Made by a program: the position numbers and the translations under genes
Notes under the pieces: model-generated
Database searches by the model: none
The model's input: the letters and a program-made list of their open reading frames with translations, nothing else
Told to the model about the DNA's origin: nothing
Origin: Paenibacillus cremeus
GTDB taxonomy: Bacteria; Bacillota; Bacilli; Paenibacillales; NBRC-103111
DNA length: 64,000 bases
NCBI RefSeq assembly: GCF_007786445.1
Contig: NZ_VNJI01000032.1
Coordinates: forward strand, 21,199 to 85,198
Direction of reading: 5' to 3'
Shown: piece by piece, positions 52,090 through 60,721 of the stretch
How positions within the stretch are numbered: position 1 is the first letter of the stretch
Layout: each line of letters starts with the position of its first letter

Positions 52090-53487
52090 TTACACTATGA
52101 CTACCGATTCACGAAGCTTGCGTTCCACCCGGTCGCACAGCGTCTCGCGATCATGAAAACCGGACAAAAACAGCATGACGTCCCTCTGGATCGCCTTTAG
52201 CTGCTCATTGCGGAGTCCTAACGCCGTGATCAAATGATAGGTCGGCTCCAGCTCGCGGTACATGGAAAACCGGGATGGCCGATACGCCAGCTCGTCCTGC
52301 GACGATTCGCTTGCCCGCTCATGTGCGGGAATGTTCAGTGTGCGGGTGCGTAGACGCAGCTGCATCTCATATGAGGACAAAAACTGGACAAACCGCTTGG
52401 CCGCCTCTTTGGATTTGGACTTGCTGTTGACAGCGAGCCCGACAATGATCAAAAGCGTCTTGTTATCGCCCACATGAGGCAACGGCAGAGGCGCTACATC
52501 AAACTGTACCTGCGCCTGCTTCATTTCGTTCAGGAAAAAGTACGTCGTCATAATCATCGACACCTTCTCGTCCTGAAAAAACGCTTCCGCATCGTCGCTG
52601 CTCTCCGACAACATCGCCGGAAACACATCGGTGCGGCGAAGGAGCTCCCTGCACTCCTCCAGACCATCCATGAGCGGGGTTCCCCGCAGCTGATACGACC
52701 CCGTCTCGTCCTTATGGAACTCCGAACCGCTCTGCAGCAAAAAGATCGGCCAACGGTTGCGCGACGGCAAATAGAAGTAGAAGCCAAATCGCTCATTAGG
52801 GATGGCCAGCTGCTCTCCATAACGGAATAGATCGTTCCAGGACCAGCTGCGGTCCGGCTCCGGCACCCCTTGCTCTTGAAAATGATGTTTGTTGTAGCAC
52901 AAAACAACCGGCGAATAGACGAACGGCTGAACGAGCAGCTGCCCCTCTCGACTGAAAGGCTCCGTTAAGAACGAAGGGAACGAATCGCCTGCTTCCAGCG
53001 GCTCGAATAACGGCGTACAGTCCTTTTCAACGAAGTCTTGGAATGTATTGTTGTTGATCAAGACGACATCCAGCAGCTCCGCTTCCATATATTCCTTCAG
53101 CGCTTTGCTGAAGTTCCCTGACGGCAGCTCCAGCGATTGCACTTGAATATGCGGAAACTGAGCATGAAATTCTTTGATAAGCGCTTCCATTTCGACTTGC
53201 TTGCCGAGCGAGCCGAAGTACCCGAACTTGATCGTCACACGCTCCGGTCCGGGGCTGATGACGCGATTGCCTACCCTAGGGATCTTCTCGATGAGTCCTT
53301 CGTCGACCAGCTGCTCCAAGCCCTTGCGGACCGAGCTGTTGCCGATTTGAAATTGCTTCTCGAGATCGCTCTCGGAGGGCAGGAAGGCTCCGATGGCCAG
53401 CCGGCCCGATATAATATCATCTCGCAAAGCTTGAATCATCTCGTCCAGTCGAAGCTGATACCCTTTGCGCGTCTTTTTCTTCTGCAT
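52090..53487 (-). CDS. GntR winged-helix regulator fused to a solute-binding domain
   Basis: The product has 465 residues and no signal peptide. Residues about 8-80 are a GntR-type winged helix (YQLRLDEMIQALRDDIISG, PSESDLEKQFQIGNSSVRKGLEQL). The rest is a family 1 extracellular-binding-protein fold (KALKEYMEAELLDVVLINN, VVLCYNKHHFQEQGVPEPD, VAPLPLPHVGDNKTLLIIVGLAVN) kept inside the cell. The binding domain presumably senses an imported oligosaccharide and alters DNA binding. The start is the ATG at 53487 (GGTGAGGGTG ahead). It sits between the SGNH operon and the toroid gene and may control both. This fusion occurs elsewhere in Paenibacillus. Confidence 0.87.
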   Translation of the reverse strand: MQKKKTRKGYQLRLDEMIQALRDDIISGRLAIGAFLPSESDLEKQFQIGNSSVRKGLEQLVDEGLIEKIPRVGNRVISPGPERVTIKFGYFGSLGKQVEMEALIKEFHAQFPHIQVQSLELPSGNFSKALKEYMEAELLDVVLINNNTFQDFVEKDCTPLFEPLEAGDSFPSFLTEPFSREGQLLVQPFVYSPVVLCYNKHHFQEQGVPEPDRSWSWNDLFRYGEQLAIPNERFGFYFYLPSRNRWPIFLLQSGSEFHKDETGSYQLRGTPLMDGLEECRELLRRTDVFPAMLSESSDDAEAFFQDEKVSMIMTTYFFLNEMKQAQVQFDVAPLPLPHVGDNKTLLIIVGLAVNSKSKSKEAAKRFVQFLSSYEMQLRLRTRTLNIPAHERASESSQDELAYRPSRFSMYRELEPTYHLITALGLRNEQLKAIQRDVMLFLSGFHDRETLCDRVERKLRESVVIV

Positions 53488-53544
53488 AACACCCTCACCA
53501 ATCACAAGCTCCCAAACGGCTGCGCTTTTTGCCTTTAGCATACC

Positions 53545-53560
53545 GGAAAAGCGCTATCAA
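53545..53560 (-). promoter_or_regulatory. cre-like box upstream of the GntR-SBP gene
   Basis: On the minus strand TTGATAGCGCTTTTCC resembles the AAAGCGCT boxes elsewhere in the window. It lies 58-73 bp before the start codon. Confidence 0.4.
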
Positions 53561-53570
53561 AACAAGCCTA

Positions 53571-54722
53571 TCAACCACTAATCCATTTCCTTCCAAGCGC
53601 AAGCTTGTGAGCCGCCTCGGCATATTTCGAATCGCCTGTCATGTGCGAAGCCAAGTCGAGGGCAAACAGGAGCGATTTGTAATCATAGGTCTTGATCGCA
53701 CCCGATCGTCCGGCTTCTACGCCTGTCCGGGCATTGTCATAGACGATGTCGCCATTGTCGTTCATATTCGCGAGCACCCAATCCAGCCCTTTGCGGACCG
53801 CTTCTTTCACCTGACCCCGCAGTTCCTCGTCATGACACACATAATAGAAGCGGGCGGCGAACAGCATCCCTACCCCTTGGTAGCTGGCATCGCCTGCGCC
53901 CTTCTCGGGGAACATGCCGTCCGGCTTCATCAGTGTCAGCCCTTCCCGGGCATATGCCTCCGCTTCCTTAGCGAGCGCCTGCTCTCCCGTCAGCTCGGCG
54001 GTAAGACCCAGCGCTGCGGCATCAGCCCACCGGCGGTGTGAATAAGGCGCATTGTTCTTATTCCCGCGCGTCTTCACCTCGGGAAGCATCATCCAGTGCG
54101 CGACGGCACTAATTTTCGGCGTATACTTCGCCACCGTCTCCGTATAGGCCGGATCCCCGTTCTGCTTCAGCAGCAGCATGGCCCGTGACGAGGCCTCCAA
54201 GAAAAACTCCGTGCTGTGAAACGGATCACCCGTATCCGGGAAGCCCCCGTTCGCCCCTTGATGATCAAAGCCCCACTGGATCACCTTCATCCCGGTATCC
54301 ATGATGTCGCTCTTCTTCGTCATCAGGCCCGCGATCACATAATCCGCTCCGTAGCGCTGCTGCTCGATATACATGACCGAGCCCTTCTTGCCTTGCTCCC
54401 AGTCGCTGTTCACGCTCACCGCCCCGCTTGGCGCGAACCCGCTGCCCAGCCGGGTCGGAAATTTATACAGCGCTTCCAGAAGCAAATTGTTCGTCATCGC
54501 AGCGATCAGCGTACCCCCGTTCCCTTGCCCCTGTGCTTGCGATGCAGCAGGCGGCGACTGAACCTGTGCACCAGCACTTGTTTGCTGCACTTCCATTGGC
54601 TCCTCCTTTACGCCTGCAGCGGCATTCCATGCCTTCGACGTCAGCAATCCGATGGCTGTCGAGCCGAGCACAATCGCTGCGAGCACGGCCACGAGCGTCG
54701 TTTGTTTCGTCCGCTTCCTCAT
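53571..54722 (-). CDS. Membrane-anchored (alpha/alpha)-toroid protein of unknown activity
   Basis: The product has 383 residues. An uncleaved signal anchor (TTLVAVLAAIVLGSTAIGLL) is followed by a Gln/Ala/Pro-rich linker. A ~310-residue helical domain follows with repeated GxxGGF..., TxFFLEASSRAMLLL, YSHRRWADAAALGLTAEL and ASYQGVGMLFAARFYYV segments, like glycoside hydrolases and lyases of the (alpha/alpha)6 class. I cannot place it in a named family. It lies between a terminator (54.80 kb) and the GntR-SBP gene and is expected to act outside the membrane on the same glycan. Confidence 0.7.
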   Translation of the reverse strand: MRKRTKQTTLVAVLAAIVLGSTAIGLLTSKAWNAAAGVKEEPMEVQQTSAGAQVQSPPAASQAQGQGNGGTLIAAMTNNLLLEALYKFPTRLGSGFAPSGAVSVNSDWEQGKKGSVMYIEQQRYGADYVIAGLMTKKSDIMDTGMKVIQWGFDHQGANGGFPDTGDPFHSTEFFLEASSRAMLLLKQNGDPAYTETVAKYTPKISAVAHWMMLPEVKTRGNKNNAPYSHRRWADAAALGLTAELTGEQALAKEAEAYAREGLTLMKPDGMFPEKGAGDASYQGVGMLFAARFYYVCHDEELRGQVKEAVRKGLDWVLANMNDNGDIVYDNARTGVEAGRSGAIKTYDYKSLLFALDLASHMTGDSKYAEAAHKLALGRKWISG

Positions 54723-54801
54723 GATGAATCCAGCCTCCAATGCGCTTCAAATCCATGTCTCATTGTCTTCTACTATACCGAGTCCACCCGCCGATTGCCA
54801 T

Positions 54802-54850
54802 AAAAAAAAATGGAACCGGGCGAGAGCGTTTCGTCTCTACCCGGTCTTTT
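54802..54850 (-). terminator. Terminator after the binding-lipoprotein gene
   Basis: ACCGGG (54815-54820) pairs with CCCGGT (54840-54845), with inner GAGA/TCTC pairing. On the minus strand a long T-run (nine Ts) follows. Confidence 0.85.
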
Positions 54851-54861
54851 GCCATCCCTCG

Positions 54862-56217
54862 TTATTTCTTCTTTTCTTCGTCCAGCTTCTTATTGGCCAC
54901 TTCCTCGGCTTGGCGAAGCGCAGTATTGATGTCCACATCCCCGGAAGCCACCTGCTTCATCGGAGCAAAATAAGCGTCTTGCAGCGCGTTATCATACTTC
55001 GTTTTTTGCGACATTTCGGCGAATTTGTTGAAATAAACGGCTTTCAGGTTGTGATCCTTGTACTCGCTTTGCTCGCCGAACGCTTTCTTCACTGCATCCG
55101 TCTTCAGCGCGGACATCGTGCCGGTCTTGGACAACTGCATTTGCACTTCGTCGGAAATCAAGTACTTAATAACCTCCATGGCATCATCCTTGTGCTTGGA
55201 TTGCTTGGTAACGCTGAAATAGCCCGGATAAGGCTGCACGCCGACACCCGGCATATCTTTGAAGGTCGGAACGGAAACCATGTCCCAGTTGACGCCTTTG
55301 AGCTCTTTCGCATTCACCTGGAAGTACGAGCTCAAGTAAACAAGCATGCCCAGGTTCTGCTTGTTATGAAACTCGTCGACGTTCGGGATGTTGCCCTTTA
55401 TCGTTTTCATATACTCCCGGTAGCCCTGCGGCTTCGCCGGTTCTTCATAAAGCGTGGAGTACATCTTCTTCCAGCGGTCGTCGGATAAGGAAGACTTGCC
55501 GGATTTCGGATCGACGATCGGCAGCGATTGCTGCGTCATGCTGAGCATTTGCGTGGTCGCCACACCAAGCCCAAGAAACTGCTTGCCATCCTCGAAGCGC
55601 GTCAGCTTTTTGCTCAGATCGAGTACCTCATCCCAAGTCATGCCATCCTTCGGGAGCGGAACGCCGAATTTGTTGAAAATGTCCTTGTTATAATACAGCG
55701 CCATGTTGCTGTTCGTGACCGGAATGCCCCAGAGCTTGCCGCCGGACAGCTTGCGCATCCCATCGAGAGCCGTCGGCTCCAGGTTCGACAGATCCACGTT
55801 ATGGCTTTTCACCAGATCGTCCATGTCGAGCTGCATGTCGTACTGAAGGCTGCCGATAAACACCCGGATCGAATCAAAATAAATATCGATCACTTGGCCG
55901 GCTGCTAGCAGCTCGGGCAGCGTTTTGCCCTTTTCGTTGCGGATGTAGTTAATCTTGTAGTTCGGGAATTTCTTCGCGATAGCGTTTCCAAAACGCTCGT
56001 TAAAGCTCTCTAAAGAGTCGCCGCTGGAGGAAAACACGACCAGCTCCACCGGCTCACTGGACACCTTGGCAGCGGCCGGCTGCTCCGCCTTCTTCTCCGA
56101 GCCCCCTCCTCCGGTCTTCGGCGCTTCACCGGTGCTCGTTCCTGTTCCCGCACTGCTTGAGCATCCGGCGGCCAGCAAGGCCAGCGACAAAATGGCGGTC
56201 GTCATTCGTTTTTTCAT
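54862..56217 (-). CDS. Extracellular sugar-binding lipoprotein
   Basis: The product has 451 residues. The lipoprotein signal has lipobox LLAAGC, followed by a Ser/Gly/Thr linker and a family 1 binding fold (VVFSSSGDSLESFNERFGNAI, MALYYNKDIFNKFGVPLPKDGMTWDE, YPGYFSVTKQSKHKDDAMEVIKYL). It lies 66 bp after the GH105 gene and probably delivers unsaturated oligosaccharides for it. It too lacks cognate permease genes and may share the 41.8-43.7 kb permeases. The ATG at 56217 follows AGGGGTGACC. Confidence 0.88.
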   Translation of the reverse strand: MKKRMTTAILSLALLAAGCSSSAGTGTSTGEAPKTGGGGSEKKAEQPAAAKVSSEPVELVVFSSSGDSLESFNERFGNAIAKKFPNYKINYIRNEKGKTLPELLAAGQVIDIYFDSIRVFIGSLQYDMQLDMDDLVKSHNVDLSNLEPTALDGMRKLSGGKLWGIPVTNSNMALYYNKDIFNKFGVPLPKDGMTWDEVLDLSKKLTRFEDGKQFLGLGVATTQMLSMTQQSLPIVDPKSGKSSLSDDRWKKMYSTLYEEPAKPQGYREYMKTIKGNIPNVDEFHNKQNLGMLVYLSSYFQVNAKELKGVNWDMVSVPTFKDMPGVGVQPYPGYFSVTKQSKHKDDAMEVIKYLISDEVQMQLSKTGTMSALKTDAVKKAFGEQSEYKDHNLKAVYFNKFAEMSQKTKYDNALQDAYFAPMKQVASGDVDINTALRQAEEVANKKLDEEKKK

Positions 56218-56249
56218 GAAGGTCACCCCTGATTGATTTCTTTTTTGAA

Positions 56250-56275
56250 CCAAATGCATTTGGAAGCGGTTTCGA
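56250..56275 (-). promoter_or_regulatory. 14-bp palindrome and cre-like box between GH105 and binding-protein genes
   Basis: CCAAATGCATTTGG (56250-56263) is a perfect palindrome, overlapping TGGAAGCGGTTTCGA (56261-56275), a cre-like sequence. Both sit in the 66-bp gap before the binding-protein start and could adjust its expression independently of GH105. Confidence 0.5.
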
Positions 56276-56283
56276 TAATCGGC

Positions 56284-57321
56284 TTACACGGCGCTTAAAG
56301 CGATCATGGCCAGCCCTTGGGCAAAATACGTCGGCGCATACTTCACGGCGTTGTAATCCTCCAGGTTCGGCATCACCGAGGTGCCGCCCGACGCGCTCGT
56401 CAGCTCGCCCTGCTCATTGATGTGACGGATCAGTGCGTTGATACCGCGATCATATTGCGTAACATAAGCTCGGTCCAAATAGCCCCGCTCGATGGCCTGC
56501 CCCAGACCGTATGTAAACGCTGCGGTAGCGGACAGCTCCAGATATGTATGCGGCGCGTTCATGACGGTGTGCCATGCTCCGCTCGTATCCTGCGCCTCGG
56601 CAACGCCTTTGATAAACCTCTTGAAATCGGCAATCAGCGTCTCGCGAAGCGGTTCCTCCGAGTCGAGCAGCGAAATCACTTCCGGGAAGGCAGCGGCATA
56701 CCAGCCGTTCCCCCGGCCCCAGATGACTCCCCGCTTCTGGCGCTCATTGCCGTAGTACCCATGATACAGCAGTCCAGTTGCAGGGTCATGCAAATATTTG
56801 TAATGCAGCGCAAACTGCCTGACCGCTTCCCTTGCATACACTCGGCGCTTCGTCACCCGGCTCCACTGCGTCAAGAACAAACAGCCCATAAACAGGGTGT
56901 CCGCCCAAATTTGGTTCGGATATGAATTGGCCGTACACGAATGCTCGAAGGTTCCTTCCTCCGCACGAGGCGCTTCCGCCATGCACCAATCTGCGAATTC
57001 CTCGCATAGATCGTAATATTTTTGCTCACCTGTCCACTCGTACAGCTTCAATACCGCGAGCAGCGGGGCGGTGGTGTTGATGCTTTTGCCAAAATCCCGG
57101 CGCTCCAGGTGCCCATCCACCCAGCTCCGGATAAACTCCTTGTATTTCGCCTTATTCGTCGTCTCGTACGCTTTGACAAGCCCATACAGCGCCACGCCCT
57201 GGTGCCACTGCCAAATATTAGGTCCGATACCGGTATCGTTGTGCGGCTCGTCCGGGTTTCCGCCAATGGTGCGGTCGGCAAGGCGGGTTAGCAAATCGAC
57301 TTTGGTCCACGCTCGGCTCAT
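56284..57321 (-). CDS. Second GH105 unsaturated glycuronyl hydrolase
   Basis: The product has 345 residues with no signal peptide. GH105 hallmarks are WQWHQGVALYGLVKAYE, IWADTLFMGCLFLTQW with the catalytic Asp, TGLLYHGYYGNERQ, VIWGRGNGWYAAAFPEVI and SGAWHTVMNAPHTYLELSATAAFTYG. It removes the unsaturated uronic acid from lyase products in the cytosol. Its differences from the 27-kb GH105 suggest a second linkage or substrate. The start ATG (57321) follows GGAGGG. A full sigma-A promoter and the GTAAAATT activator motif lie upstream. Confidence 0.9.
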   Translation of the reverse strand: MSRAWTKVDLLTRLADRTIGGNPDEPHNDTGIGPNIWQWHQGVALYGLVKAYETTNKAKYKEFIRSWVDGHLERRDFGKSINTTAPLLAVLKLYEWTGEQKYYDLCEEFADWCMAEAPRAEEGTFEHSCTANSYPNQIWADTLFMGCLFLTQWSRVTKRRVYAREAVRQFALHYKYLHDPATGLLYHGYYGNERQKRGVIWGRGNGWYAAAFPEVISLLDSEEPLRETLIADFKRFIKGVAEAQDTSGAWHTVMNAPHTYLELSATAAFTYGLGQAIERGYLDRAYVTQYDRGINALIRHINEQGELTSASGGTSVMPNLEDYNAVKYAPTYFAQGLAMIALSAV

Positions 57322-57368
57322 GCTCCTTACCCTCCACAATTAGGTTACATTTTCTGGTGCCTAACCTG

Positions 57369-57435
57369 ATTATAGGGAAAGAGAGTGCCGGTTCAAATGA
57401 GGCGAATTTTACTTTATATCCATAATTTTTACTTG
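57369..57435 (-). promoter_or_regulatory. GH105 promoter with activator motif
   Basis: On the minus strand TTGAAC (57391-57396), a 16-bp spacer and TATAAT (57369-57374) form a promoter. The motif GTAAAAATTATGGATATAAA followed by GTAAAATTC ends at 57404, 29 bp before the -10. It matches the one before the araC-GH105 operon at nearly all positions. Confidence 0.72.
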
Positions 57436-57452
57436 TTTCTGCAAAAAAGCAA

Positions 57453-57507
57453 AGAAAAAAGCCGACTCTTCATAAGAGACAGCTCATCTGGTTGGTCAGT
57501 CAGGCTT
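57453..57507 (-). terminator. Terminator overlapping the panE stop
   Basis: AAGCCGACT (57459-57467) pairs with AGTCAGGCTT (57498-57507) with one bulge. On the minus strand TTTTTTC follows. The hairpin overlaps the stop codon. Confidence 0.6.
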
Positions 57508-58432
57508 TATTGGGAGTGCTTCCCGATTCAAACGGCTTTATCAAGCCATACAGCGTCGAAACTGTCGGCAAAAGAATACCGGTCCCCGCCGCCATGCGGA
57601 GCGCTCCGCCTTGGAGGCTTTCGACCTCGAGCGGCAAGCCCTTGAGGAAATCCTTATGCATCGAGGAGGTGGACTCGCCGGGAAGCTTGCTCATCCGACC
57701 GACCGTCTGCTCCGCAAACCCTTCTGGCAGCGGTACGCCATTGGCAGCAGCCAACTCGGTCATCTCCGTCAGCACCCGATGGAACACCTCGCGGCTCGCG
57801 TCACAGGCGATCACTGGACCGATCGTGAGACGTGACGCCGTCGTAATCCCGGAGAATGCAGTAATAAAAGCGTACTTTTGCCAAATTTGCGCTAAAATGT
57901 CCTCGCGATACATCGCACGCATCTTCGCTCCGGCGCAAGCTTCGCTAAGCGCTTGGGCAACCGGCTCCTGCCCAGGACTCAGCGGTCCGAACACCATCTC
58001 CTGCGCCTGGCCGATTTGCACGATCGCCCCTTCCTCATCCAAGGTTGCGATCACTTGGCACATGCCTCCCAGCACTGCCGCTTCCCCAAAGGCTTGCTTC
58101 AGCACCTCAAAATGCTCGACGCCATTGAGCAGCGGCAGCACCAACGCCCCTCGCTCAACCAGGTTGCGGATCGAATCGATAACGGCTGGTAGCTGGTAAT
58201 TTTTGACCGCCACGATCACCAGATCGCATGCCTTGATCTCATCGGCGTGAAGCGCCAGGCTGGCGTTGTGAAGCTCTGCATCCCCGTAATAGCTGCGAAG
58301 CCGCAAACCGGTGGCACGCAGCTGCTCCGCCCGTTTTTCCCGGACCAGGAAGGTAACGTCCAGGCCCGCCTCCAGCATCCTCCCGCCAAAATATCCGCCT
58401 ACCGCGCCCGCTCCCACGATCGTTATGTTCAT
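57500..58432 (-). CDS. panE: 2-dehydropantoate 2-reductase (ketopantoate reductase)
   Basis: The product has 310 residues. The N-terminal Rossmann motif MNITIVGAGAVGGYFGGRMLEAG and the VIVAVKNYQL segment with the active-site Lys are followed by ALVLPLLNGVEH and the C-terminal helical domain (IWQKYAFITAFSGITTASR, Asn/Ser/Glu region ESTSSMHKDFLKGLPLEVESLQGG). These match PanE/ApbA enzymes, which reduce ketopantoate with NADPH on the way to pantothenate. No other pan genes are nearby, so a related 2-oxoacid reductase is possible. The ATG at 58432 is preferred, nine bases after GGAGAGAGG. Confidence 0.83.
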   Translation of the reverse strand: MNITIVGAGAVGGYFGGRMLEAGLDVTFLVREKRAEQLRATGLRLRSYYGDAELHNASLALHADEIKACDLVIVAVKNYQLPAVIDSIRNLVERGALVLPLLNGVEHFEVLKQAFGEAAVLGGMCQVIATLDEEGAIVQIGQAQEMVFGPLSPGQEPVAQALSEACAGAKMRAMYREDILAQIWQKYAFITAFSGITTASRLTIGPVIACDASREVFHRVLTEMTELAAANGVPLPEGFAEQTVGRMSKLPGESTSSMHKDFLKGLPLEVESLQGGALRMAAGTGILLPTVSTLYGLIKPFESGSTPNKA

Positions 58433-58643
58433 ATGGATCATCCTCTCTCCGACTAGATCAGATCTGATATCTTCCAAGTTAAGTTCATCCTATGTTCATT
58501 CCCGATCGATGGAGGAATTCCCTGCTTCCTGCGATGAAAAAGTTTAGGCGTCGGTCACTGGCCTGCGCTGCTTCAGCCTTCACGAAACAACGGCAAGTAG
58601 TTGTTCGGGTTGTACGGATGCTGCGCGAACAGCCTTCTATAAG

Positions 58644-59252
58644 TTACAGAAGGCTAAGTAGGGAGATGATGCCAAACAGGATCACAATGACCCCGGAGAT
58701 TCGATTTACCCACTTCAGCGCGCCCGTCTTGAGCCGATCCCGCCAAATGCCGACTATCACGCTGATCGTGAGCCACCATAACGCCGAGCCCGTAAATACC
58801 CCCGCGATAAAAGCAACTGTAGAAGATAAAGCACCTTGGCCAGCTCCTAGGCCCAGCCCGGTAAACAACCCCACGAACGATAGGATCGTCATGGGGTTGG
58901 ACAAGGTCAGCATCAGCGTGCTGAGGTAAGCGCTGAGCAGCGATTCGCTCTTCGCTTTCGCCGGGTCCGTGGCTGGACTCGAGCGAAACGTTTGGATGCC
59001 GAAGTAAAGCAGGAAAAGGCCGCCGGCGGCTTGCAGCAGCATTTTTTGATCGAGCAGGAAGTTCATAATCAGCGTTAAGCCGAGGCCCGCGACAAGGCCA
59101 TAGCAAGCGTCCGCCGTTGCCGCCCCCAAGCCGGATAAAAAGCCGTACAGCCTGCCGAAAGCGAGGGTGCGTCGAATGCACAGGATGCCGATCGGTCCGA
59201 CCGGCGCAGCGATGGAAAGCCCTAGCAGCATTCCTTTTAGCAATGGCAGCAT
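58644..59252 (-). CDS. LysE/RhtB-family amino-acid exporter
   Basis: The product has 202 residues and six hydrophobic segments. It has the LysE N-terminal signature (GLSIAAPVGPIGILCIRRTLAFGR, GFLSGLGAATADACYGLVA) and TLSNPMTILSFVGLF. The family exports amino acids or related compounds by proton antiport. It lies 12 bp after the MFS gene and ends in a small hairpin. The substrate is not known. Confidence 0.88.
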   Translation of the reverse strand: MLPLLKGMLLGLSIAAPVGPIGILCIRRTLAFGRLYGFLSGLGAATADACYGLVAGLGLTLIMNFLLDQKMLLQAAGGLFLLYFGIQTFRSSPATDPAKAKSESLLSAYLSTLMLTLSNPMTILSFVGLFTGLGLGAGQGALSSTVAFIAGVFTGSALWWLTISVIVGIWRDRLKTGALKWVNRISGVIVILFGIISLLSLL

Positions 59253-59264
59253 GATGAGCTATCG

Positions 59265-60524
59265 TTACACCCGCTTCGGGACGAACCGATTGCTGACCTC
59301 CCGGTCCGGGTCCATCCCCTTCGTTTCCTTCCCGAAAAACAGCACCGCCATCGCCCCGATCACCATCGCCACAAAAAAGATCACAAAAATCGCCGTGATC
59401 GCCGTCCCCCTCGCCACCAGCAGCCCTACGAGATACGGGCCGATGATGCCGCCAATCCGCCCAAAGGAAGCGGCCAGACCGACCCCGGTAGACCGGACCG
59501 CCGTAGGGTACAGCTCCGGGGTGTACGCATACATCCCGCCCCATGCCCCTAGGTTAAAGAACGACAGGCATATGCCCGCCCCGATTAAGCTCCCCTCCGT
59601 TGCAGCATTGCCGAACCATAACGCACTGCCCGCCGCGAGCAGCAGATAGGTTACTAAGACAAACTTCCGACCGAACGCCTCGATACAATACGCAGCAGTA
59701 AAATAGCCCGGCAGCTGCGCCAGCGTCATGATGAGGACGTATTGGAAGCTTTTGACCAGCCCAAAGCCCTTCATCACCATCACGGAAGGCAGCCACAGGA
59801 ACATGCCGTAATACGAGAACACCACCATAAACCACAGAATCCAAACCGTCAGCGTGGATCGCCGATGATCTGCAGACCATACCGAGGCTACCCGTTCGCC
59901 AAATGGAAGCTTACGGCTTTGCTGCTCCGTATACCGCGGTGAATCTTGAATTGCCCGCCGCAGATATAGTGCATACAACGCTGGAAGCGCGCCGATAACG
60001 AATGCCATCCGCCACCCATAGTGCGGGATAACGAAAAACGCAATCAACGCCGATGCGATCCAGCCGACGGCCCAGAAGCTCTCCAGCAGAACAACGGCGC
60101 GTCCTCTGTCCCTCGGCGCCACCGATTCGGAGACGAGCGTCGAAGCGACCGGCAGCTCGCCGCCGAGCCCGAAGCCGGTGAAAAACCGCAGCGTACACAG
60201 CACGGTGAACGTAGCCGCCACCGCCGACAGCCCGCTGGCCGCGGAGAAGATGAGCAGCGTCCAGATCAGGATCGATCGGCGTCCATATCGATCCGCGAGC
60301 GAGCCGGCTACGACCGCTCCCACCGCCATCCCGACGGAATTGATCGCCGTCAAGAGCCCGACCTGCTGGGCGCTCAGCTTCCATTCCAGCGTCAGGGCGG
60401 CGGCAATAAATGAAATGATGCCCACATCCATCGCATCGAACAGCCAGCTGAGCCCGGCGCTGAACAACAATTTGCGTTGATTCGGTTCACGAAGTAATGA
60501 CGCTTCTCCTTTTGCGTAACTCAT
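59265..60524 (-). CDS. MFS transporter, NiaP-like (niacin/aromatic acid)
   Basis: The product has 419 residues and 12 transmembrane segments. The N-terminal SAGLSWLFDAMDVGIISFIAAAL, GSLADRYGRRSIL loop and FFTGFGLGGELPVASTLVSE match the sugar/acid-porter branch that includes Bacillus NiaP (YceI), a niacin importer. MYAYTPELYPTAVRSTGVG near helix 9-10 fits the same group. The niacin assignment is by resemblance and not certain. The ATG at 60524 follows GGAGGG by eight bases. Confidence 0.8.
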   Translation of the reverse strand: MSYAKGEASLLREPNQRKLLFSAGLSWLFDAMDVGIISFIAAALTLEWKLSAQQVGLLTAINSVGMAVGAVVAGSLADRYGRRSILIWTLLIFSAASGLSAVAATFTVLCTLRFFTGFGLGGELPVASTLVSESVAPRDRGRAVVLLESFWAVGWIASALIAFFVIPHYGWRMAFVIGALPALYALYLRRAIQDSPRYTEQQSRKLPFGERVASVWSADHRRSTLTVWILWFMVVFSYYGMFLWLPSVMVMKGFGLVKSFQYVLIMTLAQLPGYFTAAYCIEAFGRKFVLVTYLLLAAGSALWFGNAATEGSLIGAGICLSFFNLGAWGGMYAYTPELYPTAVRSTGVGLAASFGRIGGIIGPYLVGLLVARGTAITAIFVIFFVAMVIGAMAVLFFGKETKGMDPDREVSNRFVPKRV

Positions 60525-60634
60525 TGGGCTAACCCTCCACCTCATTACATTTCAGTTAGTTTAGATTCACCGAAGCGGAGGTAATTTATGTATTTGGTTC
60601 CACTTGATTCCGAGTATAAGCTGCAGTACAGCCC

Positions 60635-60663
60635 AAAAAAACGCATCAGCAGGGGACATGCGT
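60635..60663 (-). terminator. Terminator of the five-gene operon
   Basis: On the minus strand ACGCAT and ATGCGT form a stem with an 11-nt loop followed by seven Ts. Confidence 0.75.
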
Positions 60664-60721
60664 CTCCTATTGACGATACCATACGTATGAGGCGGCGCTC
60701 CATGATGTGCCTCGTCCGTAA

